Part shown: positions 28,585 through 36,989 of the stretch, in pieces
Layout of the letters: the number at the start of each line of letters is the position of its first letter
Numbering within the stretch: position 1 is the first letter of the stretch
Origin: Mesonia sp. K7
GTDB taxonomy: Bacteria; Bacteroidota; Bacteroidia; Flavobacteriales; Flavobacteriaceae
Assembly (NCBI RefSeq): GCF_003233725.1
Contig: NZ_QKQV01000007.1
Span: 1 to 64,000 of the forward strand
Direction of reading: 5' to 3'
Length of the DNA stretch: 64,000 nucleotides
Notes under the pieces: model-generated
What the model saw: the letters and a program-made list of their open reading frames with translations, nothing else
Database searches by the model: none
What the model was told of the DNA's origin: nothing
Program-made: the position numbers and the translations under genes

Positions 28585-28656
28585 GGTCCGTTCGTCTAGG
28601 GGTTAGGACGCCAGGTTTTCATCCTGGTAACAGGGGTTCGATTCCCCTACGGACTA
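28585..28656 (+). tRNA. tRNA-Glu (anticodon TTC), copy 3
   Basis: Identical to the copies at 28375 and 28480. The ribosomal protein gene rpsT starts 32 bases downstream, so read-through into rpsT is possible because no terminator intervenes. Confidence 0.97.
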
Positions 28657-28687
28657 CAAAGAAAATTAAGAAATTAAACTAGGAGTT

Positions 28688-28936
28688 ATGGCAAATCATA
28701 AGTCGGCATTAAAGAGAATACGTAGTAATGATGTGAAGCGTTTGAGAAACCGTTATCAACACAAGACTGCGCGTACTGCCATCAAAAAATTGAAAGAAGC
28801 AGACAAGAAGGAAGCAGAAAAAATGTTTCCTGGTGTAGTTTCTATGATCGATAAATTAGCAAAACGCAATATTATACATTCTAACAAAGCTGCAAACTTA
28901 AAGTCGCAATTAGCGAAACACGTAGCTGCTTTATAA
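28688..28936 (+). CDS. rpsT: 30S ribosomal protein bS20
   Basis: An 82-aa basic protein matching bS20: it starts ANHKSALKRIRSN, has the central KTARTAIKKLKEA, and the C-terminal IDKLAKRNIIHSNKAANLKSQLAKHV. It binds 16S rRNA in the small subunit. There is no promoter box between it and the last tRNA-Glu, so it may share the tRNA transcript. A strong terminator follows. Confidence 0.97.
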   Translation: MANHKSALKRIRSNDVKRLRNRYQHKTARTAIKKLKEADKKEAEKMFPGVVSMIDKLAKRNIIHSNKAANLKSQLAKHVAAL

Positions 28937-28967
28937 GTCAGTGTAATTTTAGTGTTCAAAATTTTAG

Positions 28968-28993
28968 AGCTCCCAAATTGGGGGCTTTTTTTG
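28968..28993 (+). terminator. Terminator after rpsT
   Basis: AGCTCCC and GGGGGCT form a 7-bp stem (one G-U pair) with a 5-base loop, followed by a seven-T run. Confidence 0.85.
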
Positions 28994-29016
28994 TTTTGAA
29001 ATAAGTTAAGAGAGGT

Positions 29017-29622
29017 TTAAGAATTAAGCTTTACACCAAAAACCTGATCTTCTGCTTTAAGGTATTTGTTGAGGTGGATAAGCAGCCAGCTTACTCCCGT
29101 ATGAAAGACGACCAATAAGCCAATCGCGTATAAAGGAACACCTAGAATTTGATAGGGCCAAGCATAAGTCCATACACCAAGATAAATAGTAATCATTTCA
29201 CCTAACGTAGGAAAGATAGCCGCAACTAAAACGGTAAGGAGTAATTTTGATTTTAGTGAATTTAAACGATACTTCTTAACAAAGAACAACTCTATTTTGT
29301 ATAAAAATTTAAAGGCCCAAGCCCAAGCAAAAACTAACCAGTAAGGAAACATTTTCCCATCGATGTTATGATATTCCCAATGGTTATTGTAAACACCCCA
29401 AAATTCGGCGAGTAAACCTAAGACTCCCGTAGTGATAATGCCGATAAAATAAATCTGTTTGTGCTTTTTCCTTCTTTTTAGAAAAAAATCCAATCCTAAA
29501 AGAGTTGCTAAAAATAACATGAGTGCAAAGTCATGTTCATGAAAAATCCCAATAACCGCACCGGCTGCTACCAACTTAAGTGTTTGTAGCGTTAAAAATA
29601 ACCACGTGTTATTGGGATTCAT
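29017..29622 (-). CDS. Polytopic membrane protein of unknown function
   Basis: A 201-aa integral membrane protein that I do not recognise. About six hydrophobic segments are visible, with a basic RRKKHKQ loop near residues 50-56 and Trp/Tyr-rich stretches (FWGVYNNHWEYHN, PYWLVFAWAWAFKF, YLGVWTYAWPYQI). There is no known catalytic motif. It follows rho on the minus strand with a 23-base gap and may be co-transcribed with it. The layout loosely resembles carotenoid-hydratase-like membrane proteins, but that is not supported well enough to name it. Confidence 0.75.
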   Translation of the reverse strand: MNPNNTWLFLTLQTLKLVAAGAVIGIFHEHDFALMLFLATLLGLDFFLKRRKKHKQIYFIGIITTGVLGLLAEFWGVYNNHWEYHNIDGKMFPYWLVFAWAWAFKFLYKIELFFVKKYRLNSLKSKLLLTVLVAAIFPTLGEMITIYLGVWTYAWPYQILGVPLYAIGLLVVFHTGVSWLLIHLNKYLKAEDQVFGVKLNS

Positions 29623-29645
29623 ATTTTAGTGTATCGGGATACTAC

Positions 29646-31292
29646 TTATCCGTTCATCGAAATCAAAAACTCTTCGTTGTTACGGGTTTGTTTAATTCTG
29701 TCATGAATAAACTCCATCGCTTCAACTGGATTCATATCGGCAAGGTATTTTCTTAAAATCCACATGCGTTGTATGGTGTTTTCGTCAAGTAATAAGTCAT
29801 CACGACGTGTACTCGAAGAAACCAAATCTATCGCAGGGAAAATACGTTTGTTGGAAATACGACGGTCTAATTGAAGTTCCATATTTCCAGTTCCTTTGAA
29901 TTCTTCGAAAATCACTTCGTCCATTTTTGATCCCGTATCGGTTAAGGCCGTTGCGATAATCGATAATGAACCACCGCCTTCTATATTTCTTGCGGCACCG
30001 AAGAAACGTTTAGGTTTGTGTAAGGCATTCGCATCTACACCGCCACTTAAAACCTTTCCGCTGGCAGGTTGTACCGTATTGTAGGCTCTTGCCAAACGCG
30101 TAATCGAATCTAACAAAATCACCACATCGTGACCGCACTCTACCAAACGCTTTGCTTTTTCTAACACAATATTCGCAACTCTTACGTGTTCGTTGGCTTC
30201 TTTATCGAAAGTAGAAGCAACAACTTCACCTTTTACGTTGCGTTGCATATCGGTTACTTCTTCCGGACGTTCGTCAATCAATAATATAATCTGGTAAACT
30301 TCTGGATGGTTCGCTGCAATTGCATTTGCCACGTCTTTTAGCAACATGGTTTTACCTGTTTTGGGTTGCGATACGATCATTCCTCTTTGTCCTTTTCCTA
30401 TCGGAGAAAACAAATCGATGATACGGGTAGAAAGTGTGCTTTGCTTTTCGGCAATGTTAAACTTTTCGTTAGGGAAAAGCGGTGTTAAATGATCAAAAGA
30501 AACACGATCTCTCACCACTTGTGGGTCTAGACCATTAATTTTTGAAATCTTAATTAGAGGGAAATATTTCTCGCCTTCTTTTGGGGGTCTTATTTGTCCC
30601 AAAACGGTATCTCCGGTTTTTAAACCAAACAATCTAATCTGCGATTGTGATACATAAATATCGTCTGGTGAAGAAAGGTAATTGTAATCGCTCGACCTTA
30701 AAAAACCATAACCATCTTGCATGATATCTAAAACACCTTCGCTTTCTACAATGGCGTCAAACTCATAATCGGGTTCGCGGTAACGGTTTCTATTGTCTTT
30801 GTTTCCGTTGTTTTTATTGGAATTATCGTTTTTGTTTTGACCTGGGTTGTTTTTTTTCTGAGGAGGATTATTAGTTCTCTTCGTATTTTGAGTAGACGAT
30901 GACTCTTTTTTATCTTGTCTTTTTGTATCGTCTTTGTCAGCTCTTTTAGGGTCTTCCTTTTTACTATCACTGCTTTTATTGCTATTTTTAGCGCTCGGTG
31001 CAGATTGCTGTTTAGGCTCAGGTTTTTGTTCTTGCGTTTTTGCAGGCTTTCTAGTTCTAGTTCTTTTCTTTTTTACGGTAGTATTGTCTTTTTTATCCGC
31101 GGAAGCTGGAGTTTTACTCTCGTCACTGCTCAACTTTTCCTTAGTTTTTACAGGGTTGGCCGCTTGGTAATCTAAGATTTGATAGACCAAATCTAATTTT
31201 TTTAATGTCTTGTATTTAGGAACATTAAGAGATGCAGCTATTTCTTGCAACTCTGGCAATTTCTTAGCTTTTAATTCTGAAATTTCTAACAT
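29646..31292 (-). CDS. rho: Transcription termination factor Rho with long disordered insert
   Basis: RNA-dependent ATPase helicase that ends transcription. The 548-aa product has an N-terminal Rho-N helix domain (about residues 1-45, [16 protein letters not shown]), then about 130 residues of Lys/Asn/Ser/Gln low-complexity sequence. The RNA-binding fold follows ([15 protein letters not shown]), then the ATPase domain with P-loop PKTGKTMLL, the Walker B region [16 protein letters not shown] and [20 protein letters not shown]. The insert makes it roughly 130 residues longer than E. coli Rho (419 aa). Similar inserts occur in other Bacteroidota, where the disordered region has been linked to condensate formation. 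Confidence 0.96.
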   Translation of the reverse strand: MLEISELKAKKLPELQEIAASLNVPKYKTLKKLDLVYQILDYQAANPVKTKEKLSSDESKTPASADKKDNTTVKKKRTRTRKPAKTQEQKPEPKQQSAPSAKNSNKSSDSKKEDPKRADKDDTKRQDKKESSSTQNTKRTNNPPQKKNNPGQNKNDNSNKNNGNKDNRNRYREPDYEFDAIVESEGVLDIMQDGYGFLRSSDYNYLSSPDDIYVSQSQIRLFGLKTGDTVLGQIRPPKEGEKYFPLIKISKINGLDPQVVRDRVSFDHLTPLFPNEKFNIAEKQSTLSTRIIDLFSPIGKGQRGMIVSQPKTGKTMLLKDVANAIAANHPEVYQIILLIDERPEEVTDMQRNVKGEVVASTFDKEANEHVRVANIVLEKAKRLVECGHDVVILLDSITRLARAYNTVQPASGKVLSGGVDANALHKPKRFFGAARNIEGGGSLSIIATALTDTGSKMDEVIFEEFKGTGNMELQLDRRISNKRIFPAIDLVSSSTRRDDLLLDENTIQRMWILRKYLADMNPVEAMEFIHDRIKQTRNNEEFLISMNG

Positions 31293-31446
31293 TTATATTG
31301 GGTAATAAATAAATTTATAAAGAATAGATACACTTGTTTTTTGTATCGTGGGTTTTTTGAAAAAAAATTGGAATTATAAGTAACCTTAATTGAGTTGGTT
31401 ACGAATTGATATTGCAATAATACAACTTTATTTTAAATATTGGTAA

Positions 31447-31476
31447 TTGTAGAATAAAATTAATATTCTATTTTTG
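31447..31476 (+). promoter_or_regulatory. Promoter of the DUF4293 gene
   Basis: TTG (31447-31449), a 19-base spacer and TATTTTTG (31469-31476). It rules out the in-frame GTG at 31474 as a start, since that codon lies inside the -7 box. Confidence 0.75.
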
Positions 31477-31494
31477 TGGCGAAAACAAGCTGTG

Positions 31495-31902
31495 ATGATA
31501 CAACGTATACAAAGTATATACCTTTTTATAGTCGTACTGATAAGTGCCGTTGGCTCTCACTTTTTGTATTTATGGAATACTGCTAACAATGTGCCTATCT
31601 ATGCCATCGATAAACCCATGGTTTTGGCAGCATTTTTGTTCAGTGCTTTATTGGCATTGGTTACCATATTTTTATTTAAAAACAGAAAACTTCAATTTGT
31701 GATGAACAGATTGAACATCATATTAAACCTTATTTTACTAGGATTTTTTGTTTACTGGTTGCTAACTATACCTGGAGAATTGATTTCTGAGAAAGGTATT
31801 GGGATGTTTCTTCCGATCATTTCTATCGTTTTTTTAGTGATGGCCAATAAAGCCATCAAAAAGGACGAAGCACTCGTAAAATCTGTCGACCGTTTACGAT
31901 AA
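31495..31902 (+). CDS. DUF4293 family membrane protein
   Basis: A 135-aa protein with four membrane segments, beginning MIQRIQSIYLF, the typical start of the Bacteroidota DUF4293 family, and ending in a short charged tail (KAIKKDEALVKSVDRLR). Function is unknown. An in-frame GTG at 31474 was rejected because it lies in the promoter -7 box. The gene is divergent from rho and converges on the phosphodiesterase gene through a bidirectional terminator. Confidence 0.85.
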   Translation: MIQRIQSIYLFIVVLISAVGSHFLYLWNTANNVPIYAIDKPMVLAAFLFSALLALVTIFLFKNRKLQFVMNRLNIILNLILLGFFVYWLLTIPGELISEKGIGMFLPIISIVFLVMANKAIKKDEALVKSVDRLR

Positions 31903-31932
31903 ACCTAACATCTTAGTAGTATTAGTGCGAAG

Positions 31933-31962
31933 AAACCCCAAAAGCTTGCTTTTGGGGTTTTG
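31933..31962. terminator. Bidirectional terminator between the DUF4293 and phosphodiesterase genes
   Basis: AAACCCCAAAA and TTTTGGGGTTT form a perfect 11-bp stem, extended by GC/GC, flanked by A and T runs. It lies between two convergent genes. Confidence 0.9.
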
Positions 31963-31965
31963 TTT

Positions 31966-32463
31966 TTATCCTTTGCCCAATTCGATTACTTCCAGGTTTT
32001 TGATGTCACTTTCGTGGATTTCGAATCGTAGCATCGTTCGTACTTGGTGAAAACCGTGTTTTCCTGCTGCTCCAGGATTCATGTGCAACAAACCTAAATC
32101 TTTATCGGGCATGACTTTTAAAATGTGTGAGTGTCCGCAAATAAATAACTTCGGAGGGTTCTGTCTGATTTCTTCTCTTATCGCAGGACTGTATTTTTTG
32201 GGATAACCGCCAATATGTGTGATCCAAACATTTACATTTTCGCAAGTAAAACGTTGGTGTAACGGAAATTCCTTTCTCGCTTTGGCATCGTCTATGTTTC
32301 CGTAAACCGCTTTGAGCGGAGCCTTTTGTTGTAGTAAATCGGTTACTTGTAAATCACCAATATCACCCGCATGCCAAATTTCATCGGCTTTTTCCGCGTA
32401 AGCGAGGATGCGATCATCAATATAACTGTGGGTATCACTCAATAACAAGATTTTTGTGGGCAT
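31966..32463 (-). CDS. YfcE/MJ0936-type metallophosphoesterase
   Basis: A 165-aa calcineurin-like phosphoesterase. Metal-binding motifs are visible in order: LLSDTHSYID (DxH, residues 7-16), WHAGDIGD (GD near 33), YGNIDDA (GNxD, 54-60), and the C-terminal CGHSHI and MNPGAAG. The family hydrolyses phosphodiesters with two bound divalent metals; the natural substrate is not known. Its probable promoter (minus-strand TACTTTTG at 32500-32507) overlaps that of divergent truA. Confidence 0.92.
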   Translation of the reverse strand: MPTKILLLSDTHSYIDDRILAYAEKADEIWHAGDIGDLQVTDLLQQKAPLKAVYGNIDDAKARKEFPLHQRFTCENVNVWITHIGGYPKKYSPAIREEIRQNPPKLFICGHSHILKVMPDKDLGLLHMNPGAAGKHGFHQVRTMLRFEIHESDIKNLEVIELGKG

Positions 32464-32466
32464 AGG

Positions 32467-32496
32467 TTGAGAAAATAGAGATTGGTGTTATCTTTG
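32467..32496 (+). promoter_or_regulatory. Promoter of truA
   Basis: TTG (32467-32469), a 19-base spacer and TATCTTTG (32489-32496), 18 bases before the TTG start of truA. Confidence 0.75.
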
Positions 32497-32499
32497 TCG

Positions 32500-32507
32500 C
32501 AAAAGTA
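32500..32507 (-). promoter_or_regulatory. -7 box of the metallophosphoesterase gene
   Basis: Minus-strand TACTTTTG matches TAnnTTTG, 36 bases upstream of the start at 32463; it lies just past the truA -7 box on the opposite strand. Confidence 0.45.
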
Positions 32508-32514
32508 AAATAAA

Positions 32515-33270
32515 TTGAGGTATTTTATAGAATTGGCGTTTAACGGAGCAGATTTTTACGGTTGGCAACGGCAACCCAATGTCATTTCGGTGCAAGAAAC
32601 CCTAGAAGAAAAATTGGCTATCGTCTTGCAAAAAGATACCGAAATTATTGGCGCAGGAAGAACCGATACTGGTGTTCACGCTAGACAAATTTTTGCTCAT
32701 TTTGAAGCCGAAGAAATACCAGATTACCAACTGTTTTTATACAAACTCAACGGAATGCTTCCGAAAAGTATTGCTGTAAAAAATGTGTATAAAATGTTTC
32801 CGGAAGCGCACGCAAGGTTCGATGCGACCGCTAGAGAATACCAATATTTTATCGATTTAGAGAAAAATCCGTTTACGGAAAAATATGCCTTATTTATAAA
32901 GAATAAGCTTGATGTAGAAGCGATGAACGAAGCTGCAGGAATTTTATTGGCGTATAAAGATTTTCAATGCTTTTCTAAGTCACGAACAGATGTTTTTACT
33001 TATAATTGTGACATCGAATATGCTTATTGGAAAAAGAAAGATCACCAATTGGTTTTTACCATCAAAGCCAACCGATTTTTAAGGAATATGGTGCGTGCTA
33101 TTGTCGGAACGTTGATTGAAATTGGTTCGGGTAAAAAAACCGTGGAACAAATGCACGAAATCATACAGAGTAAAAGTAGGAGCGAAGCAGGAGTTTCGGT
33201 CGAAGCCAAAGGGCTTTTTTTAACCAAGGTAGAATATCCGTCATCAATTTTTTTAACAGAAAATGAGTAA
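32515..33270 (+). CDS. truA: tRNA pseudouridine(38-40) synthase
   Basis: Isomerises uridines 38-40 in the anticodon arm of tRNAs. The 251-aa product begins with the family's RYFIELAFNGADFYGWQRQPN and has the catalytic aspartate in GAGRTDTGVHA (near residues 46-56), then RFDATAREYQYFI and FLRNMVRAIVGTL. The start is TTG at 32515, which gives the conserved N-terminus. It overlaps the next gene by eight bases. Confidence 0.95.
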   Translation: MRYFIELAFNGADFYGWQRQPNVISVQETLEEKLAIVLQKDTEIIGAGRTDTGVHARQIFAHFEAEEIPDYQLFLYKLNGMLPKSIAVKNVYKMFPEAHARFDATAREYQYFIDLEKNPFTEKYALFIKNKLDVEAMNEAAGILLAYKDFQCFSKSRTDVFTYNCDIEYAYWKKKDHQLVFTIKANRFLRNMVRAIVGTLIEIGSGKKTVEQMHEIIQSKSRSEAGVSVEAKGLFLTKVEYPSSIFLTENE

Positions 33271-35029
33271 AACCGGAAACGCATTTGATTTAAAGCTTTT
33301 TAAAAGACTCTTGAGTTATACCAAGCCGTATCGACTCACCTTCTTTTTTGTAGGCTTTACCGCGATTCTTATTTCCGGATTGGCGATTTTACGGCCTTAC
33401 CTGACCAAAGTGACCATCAACGAAAGTATTCTGTACAAAGACCAAGAAGACTTGTTGTTTTATGTGGTGATGATGATGGTGGTATTGATTTTCGAAGTCT
33501 TGGCTCAATTTAGTTTTGTATTTTACTCCAATTGGTTGGGGCAAGAAGTGATCAGGGATATTCGTGTGAAGTTGTTTGATCATATGTTGCAATTCAAAAA
33601 GCAATATTTTGACAACACTCCTGTCGGAAGATTGGTCACTCGTGCGGTGAGCGATATCGAGACCATTGCTAGTATTTTTAGTGAAGGTTTGTTTATGATT
33701 GCGAGTGATTTACTAAAAATGTTGGTCGTTCTTGGGTTTATGTTTTACCAAAACTGGCGATTTACACTTTTGGTTTTGATCATTCTTCCTTTTATTTTAT
33801 ATGCTACGCGTGTTTTCCAGAAGAAAATGAAAATTGCTTTTGAAGAAGTGCGTACGCAAGTATCTAATCTCAATTCGTTTGTGCAAGAGCGTATTACCGG
33901 AATGAAAATATTACAGCTTTTCAACCGTGAAAAAGTAGAATATGAAAAGTTTAAGGAAATTAATGAAAAGCATAAAAAAGCTTGGGTGAAAACGGTTTGG
34001 TACAACTCTATTTTCTTTCCGATTGCCGAAATGTCGAGCTCTATTGCGATTGGTTTGGTAGCTTGGTATGGCGGATTACGGGTTATTGCTGGGCAAGAAG
34101 CAACAGTTGGAGATATTGTGATGTTTATTTACCTGATAGAATTATTGTTTAGACCACTTCGCCAAATTGCCGATAAGTTCAATACCCTACAAATGGGAAT
34201 GGTGGCTGCCAATCGTGTGTTTGGAATTTTGGATACCGATGCTAAAATACAAAATGGAGGGAAAAAGATTGCCCATGATTTTAGAGGTGATATTCAGTTT
34301 GAAAATGTGGTGTTCAGTTATATTGAAGGCGAAGAAGTGCTTAAAAATATCTCTTTTGAAGTCAAGTCGGGTGAAACCATTGCCATTGTCGGGGCGACTG
34401 GAGCTGGTAAAAGTACCATCATCAATCTGTTGAGTCGTTTTTACGAAATCGATAGTGGCGTCATTAAAATAGACGGAACGGATATTAACGAGTTTACTTT
34501 GGAATCGTTGCGAAGTGAAATTGCAGTGGTGTTACAAGACGTGTTTTTATTTGCCGATAGTATTTTGCAAAACATCACGCTCAACCATCCCGAAATTACA
34601 GAAGCGCAAGTAGTCGCTGCGGCAAAAGAAATAGGTGTACACGATTTTATCAATTCATTGCCCAACCAATACCAGTATAATGTCAAAGAACGCGGTGCGA
34701 TGTTGTCGAGCGGGCAACGTCAGTTGATCTCTTTTTTACGCGCTTATGTGAGCAATCCCTCAATTTTGGTGTTGGATGAAGCTACTTCTTCGGTCGATAG
34801 TTATAGCGAACATCTCATCCAGCAAGCAACCAACAAAATTACCGAAGGACGAACTTCTATTGTGATTGCCCATCGTTTGGCCACCATCAAACAAGCCGAT
34901 AAAATCTTGGTCATGGATGCAGGAAAAATTGTGGAAATGGGTAATCATCAAGAACTGCTGCAAATCGAAAACGGTTACTACCGAAATCTTTACGAAGTAC
35001 AGTTTATGCAGGAGGAAAGTCAGGTGTAA
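33263..35029 (+). CDS. ABC exporter (fused permease and ATPase, MsbA-like)
   Basis: A 588-aa half-transporter that works as a homodimer or heterodimer. The N-terminal half has six membrane segments (about residues 20-310). The ATPase has Walker A GATGAGKST near residue 376, a degenerate signature LSSGQRQL (Ser in place of the usual second Gly), Walker B ILVLDEATSSVD and H-loop IAHRLAT. It belongs to the lipid/multidrug exporter class; the substrate is unknown. The overlap with truA suggests co-transcription. Confidence 0.9.
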   Translation: MSKTGNAFDLKLFKRLLSYTKPYRLTFFFVGFTAILISGLAILRPYLTKVTINESILYKDQEDLLFYVVMMMVVLIFEVLAQFSFVFYSNWLGQEVIRDIRVKLFDHMLQFKKQYFDNTPVGRLVTRAVSDIETIASIFSEGLFMIASDLLKMLVVLGFMFYQNWRFTLLVLIILPFILYATRVFQKKMKIAFEEVRTQVSNLNSFVQERITGMKILQLFNREKVEYEKFKEINEKHKKAWVKTVWYNSIFFPIAEMSSSIAIGLVAWYGGLRVIAGQEATVGDIVMFIYLIELLFRPLRQIADKFNTLQMGMVAANRVFGILDTDAKIQNGGKKIAHDFRGDIQFENVVFSYIEGEEVLKNISFEVKSGETIAIVGATGAGKSTIINLLSRFYEIDSGVIKIDGTDINEFTLESLRSEIAVVLQDVFLFADSILQNITLNHPEITEAQVVAAAKEIGVHDFINSLPNQYQYNVKERGAMLSSGQRQLISFLRAYVSNPSILVLDEATSSVDSYSEHLIQQATNKITEGRTSIVIAHRLATIKQADKILVMDAGKIVEMGNHQELLQIENGYYRNLYEVQFMQEESQV

Positions 35030-35061
35030 ACGTCATTATGTACTTGACAAGGTATTTAATT

Positions 35062-35847
35062 TTACCTCAAATCCTTTTTAATTTTCTCAGTCAACTCATC
35101 AATGTCTTCAAAGAGTTCAAACGAACCGTTTTTTATATAGGAGATCTGTCCGCTTTCTTCACTCACGACAATTGCCAGTGCATCTGTTTTTTCGGTAATA
35201 CCAATTGCCGCACGGTGGCGTAAACCAAAACGCAGGGGAATGTTTCTATCGTTAGAAACGGGTAAAATCACACGTGTTGCGGTGATTTTATTATCTTCGA
35301 TAGTTATTGCCCCATCATGAAGGGTAGAGTTTTTGTAAAATATAGATTCGATAATCGGTTGGTTGACCTCAATCTGCATTTTGTCGCCTGAAGTCTTCAC
35401 AAAATCGAGGCTTGTATTTCTCCGAATGACAATGAGCGCACCCGTATAAGTTTTTCCTAGATTTTCGCAGGCTTTGGTAATGGCGTTGATGTTGGTTAGG
35501 ATTTCTTGTTCGTTCTCACGGCTGAATTTAAACTGCTTTAAAAAATTACGTCTCGCACCAAAATTGGTCGAACCAATCATGAGTAAAAACTTTCTGATTT
35601 CTTGTTGGAAGACCACAATCAGCGCAAACATCCCTACGCCAATAAATTGTCCGAGTATGCTGCTGAGCATTTCCATCTCCAGTAATTGGGTGAGTTTCCA
35701 GATGAGGTAAATCATCACAATTCCGATAAAAATATTGATGGCAGCCGTACCTTTTACGAGTTTGTAAACGTAGTACAATAAGATAGCGACCAAGACAATA
35801 TCGATGATGTCTAAAATTCTAAGGTCAAGAAATTGAAGTGAATCCAA
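35062..35847 (-). CDS. cdaA: Diadenylate cyclase CdaA (c-di-AMP synthase)
   Basis: Makes cyclic di-AMP from two ATP. The 261-aa product has three N-terminal membrane segments (about residues 12-85), a short linker and the DAC domain with the catalytic DGA motif (HDGAITIEDNK) and the RHR motif (GLRHRAAIGITE). Length and topology match CdaA. Its neighbour folP is placed next to cdaA in many Bacteroidota. No YbbR-domain partner (CdaR) is seen in the window. Confidence 0.94.
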   Translation of the reverse strand: MDSLQFLDLRILDIIDIVLVAILLYYVYKLVKGTAAINIFIGIVMIYLIWKLTQLLEMEMLSSILGQFIGVGMFALIVVFQQEIRKFLLMIGSTNFGARRNFLKQFKFSRENEQEILTNINAITKACENLGKTYTGALIVIRRNTSLDFVKTSGDKMQIEVNQPIIESIFYKNSTLHDGAITIEDNKITATRVILPVSNDRNIPLRFGLRHRAAIGITEKTDALAIVVSEESGQISYIKNGSFELFEDIDELTEKIKKDLR

Positions 35848-35920
35848 ACGTTGCTTTTTTGTAAAAATAAAAAATTTAATTGACGTGTTGTGCTTTTTGA
35901 GTTAAGTCAACTCTAAAAAT

Positions 35921-35966
35921 GTCAGTTCGAGTGATTTTTTGATAAAAAAATTGTATCGAGAACTAT
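35921..35966. repeat. Imperfect inverted repeat, intergenic
   Basis: CAGTTCGAGTGATTTTTT and AAAAAATTGTATCGAGAACT can pair with a few bulges around a short loop. It lies between cdaA and folP. From memory, similar sequences are scattered in intergenic regions of flavobacteria; not verified. Confidence 0.45.
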
Positions 35967-35993
35967 TCCATAAACTAAAATTCTTATTCTCGA

Positions 35994-36045
35994 CTTGTCT
36001 GCCGACAAGCAGGTATAAATTTTACTGATTTCACTTGTAAAATTT
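35994..36045. repeat. Two small palindromes between cdaA and folP
   Basis: CTTGTC-TGCC-GACAAG (35994-36009) is a perfect 6-bp stem. AAATTTTAC (36017-36025) and GTAAAATTT (36037-36045) form a perfect 9-bp stem with an 11-base loop. No clear T run marks either as a normal terminator; one could end the folP transcript on the minus strand. Confidence 0.5.
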
Positions 36046-36096
36046 ACTCGTTCCGAGATTTCGGCAGAAAGAATTTTATCAAAATACATATAGACT

Positions 36097-36921
36097 TTAA
36101 TTGATTATATTCTGCATCAGCCTCACACATTCTTTGGCTTCTTTTACATCGTGCACCCGCAAAATGTTAGCTTTGTTATACAAAGCAATCGCGTTAAGCG
36201 CGGTCGTTCCGTTTAAAGCATTTTCGGGTGTGGTTTTTAGGGTTTTATAAATCATCGACTTTCGTGAAAGTCCAGCCAGAAGAGGTAAATCTAATATTTT
36301 GAAACTTTCGAGATGGTTTAATAATTCGAAATTCTGTTGGATATTTTTGGAAAATCCAAAACCAGGATCGATGATTATATCGTTAATTTGATGTTGCCTC
36401 GCTTTTGCCACCTGTTGTGAAAAATAATAGATGATGTCTTGAATCAAATTTTCATAATGATTGTTATCTTTCATATTCTGCGGATTCCCCTGCATATGCA
36501 TCATCACAAAAGGTACTTGTAATTTTCCGACGGTCTCCAACATATTTTCATCCAAGCATCCGCCAGAAATATCATTGACAATCGCTGCGCCGGTTTCCAC
36601 ACATTTTTGGGCGACTTTACTTCTGAACGTATCGATAGAAAGAAGAATCTCTGGAAATTTTTTTAGCAGTAATTCAACGATAGGTAAAATTCGCGAAAGC
36701 TCTTCTTCTGTCGAAATATCATCTGCTCCGGGCCGCGAGCTATAAGCACCAACATCAACACAAAAAGCACCTTCGGTAAGCATTTTTTCAGTTTGTGTGA
36801 GAATTTCTTTGTCAGATTTATATTTTCCACCGTCGTAAAAAGAGTCGGGCGTGAGGTTTAAAATGCCCATGATTTGGGGTGAGTCTAAACAGATTAACTT
36901 GCCTTTACAATTGATCTCCAT
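36097..36921 (-). CDS. folP: Dihydropteroate synthase
   Basis: Joins p-aminobenzoate to the pterin precursor in folate synthesis; target of sulfonamides. From the ATG at 36921 the product is 274 aa, with the two family signatures MGILNLTPDSFYDGGKY and DVGAYSSRPGA, then NDISGG, MHMQGNPQNM and DPGFGFSKN. An in-frame TTG at 36975 would add 18 basic residues and leave only 14 bases to the divergent gene, so the ATG was chosen. Confidence 0.95.
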   Translation of the reverse strand: MEINCKGKLICLDSPQIMGILNLTPDSFYDGGKYKSDKEILTQTEKMLTEGAFCVDVGAYSSRPGADDISTEEELSRILPIVELLLKKFPEILLSIDTFRSKVAQKCVETGAAIVNDISGGCLDENMLETVGKLQVPFVMMHMQGNPQNMKDNNHYENLIQDIIYYFSQQVAKARQHQINDIIIDPGFGFSKNIQQNFELLNHLESFKILDLPLLAGLSRKSMIYKTLKTTPENALNGTTALNAIALYNKANILRVHDVKEAKECVRLMQNIIN

Positions 36922-36989
36922 GCTTTTTTTAAAATAACCTTGAATATTCAAAATAATTCTACGAAATTTACGCAAAATACAGTGTTTTT

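Larger units (their letters stand above)
28375..28656 (+). repeat. 105-bp tandem repeat carrying tRNA-Glu (three tRNAs, two spacers)
   Basis: The unit is the 72-base tRNA plus a 33-base spacer, with a period of exactly 105 bases. The two full spacers (28447-28479 and 28552-28584) are identical, as are the three tRNAs. After the third tRNA the sequence diverges. Confidence 0.95.

Noticed and set aside
28375-28656. Regularly spaced repeats that could be read as a CRISPR array
   Set aside because: The repeated unit is a complete tRNA-Glu gene and the spacers are identical to one another, the opposite of CRISPR spacers.
36922-36975. N-terminal extension of FolP from a TTG
   Set aside because: It adds a basic non-conserved segment and would leave 14 bases for two divergent promoters.
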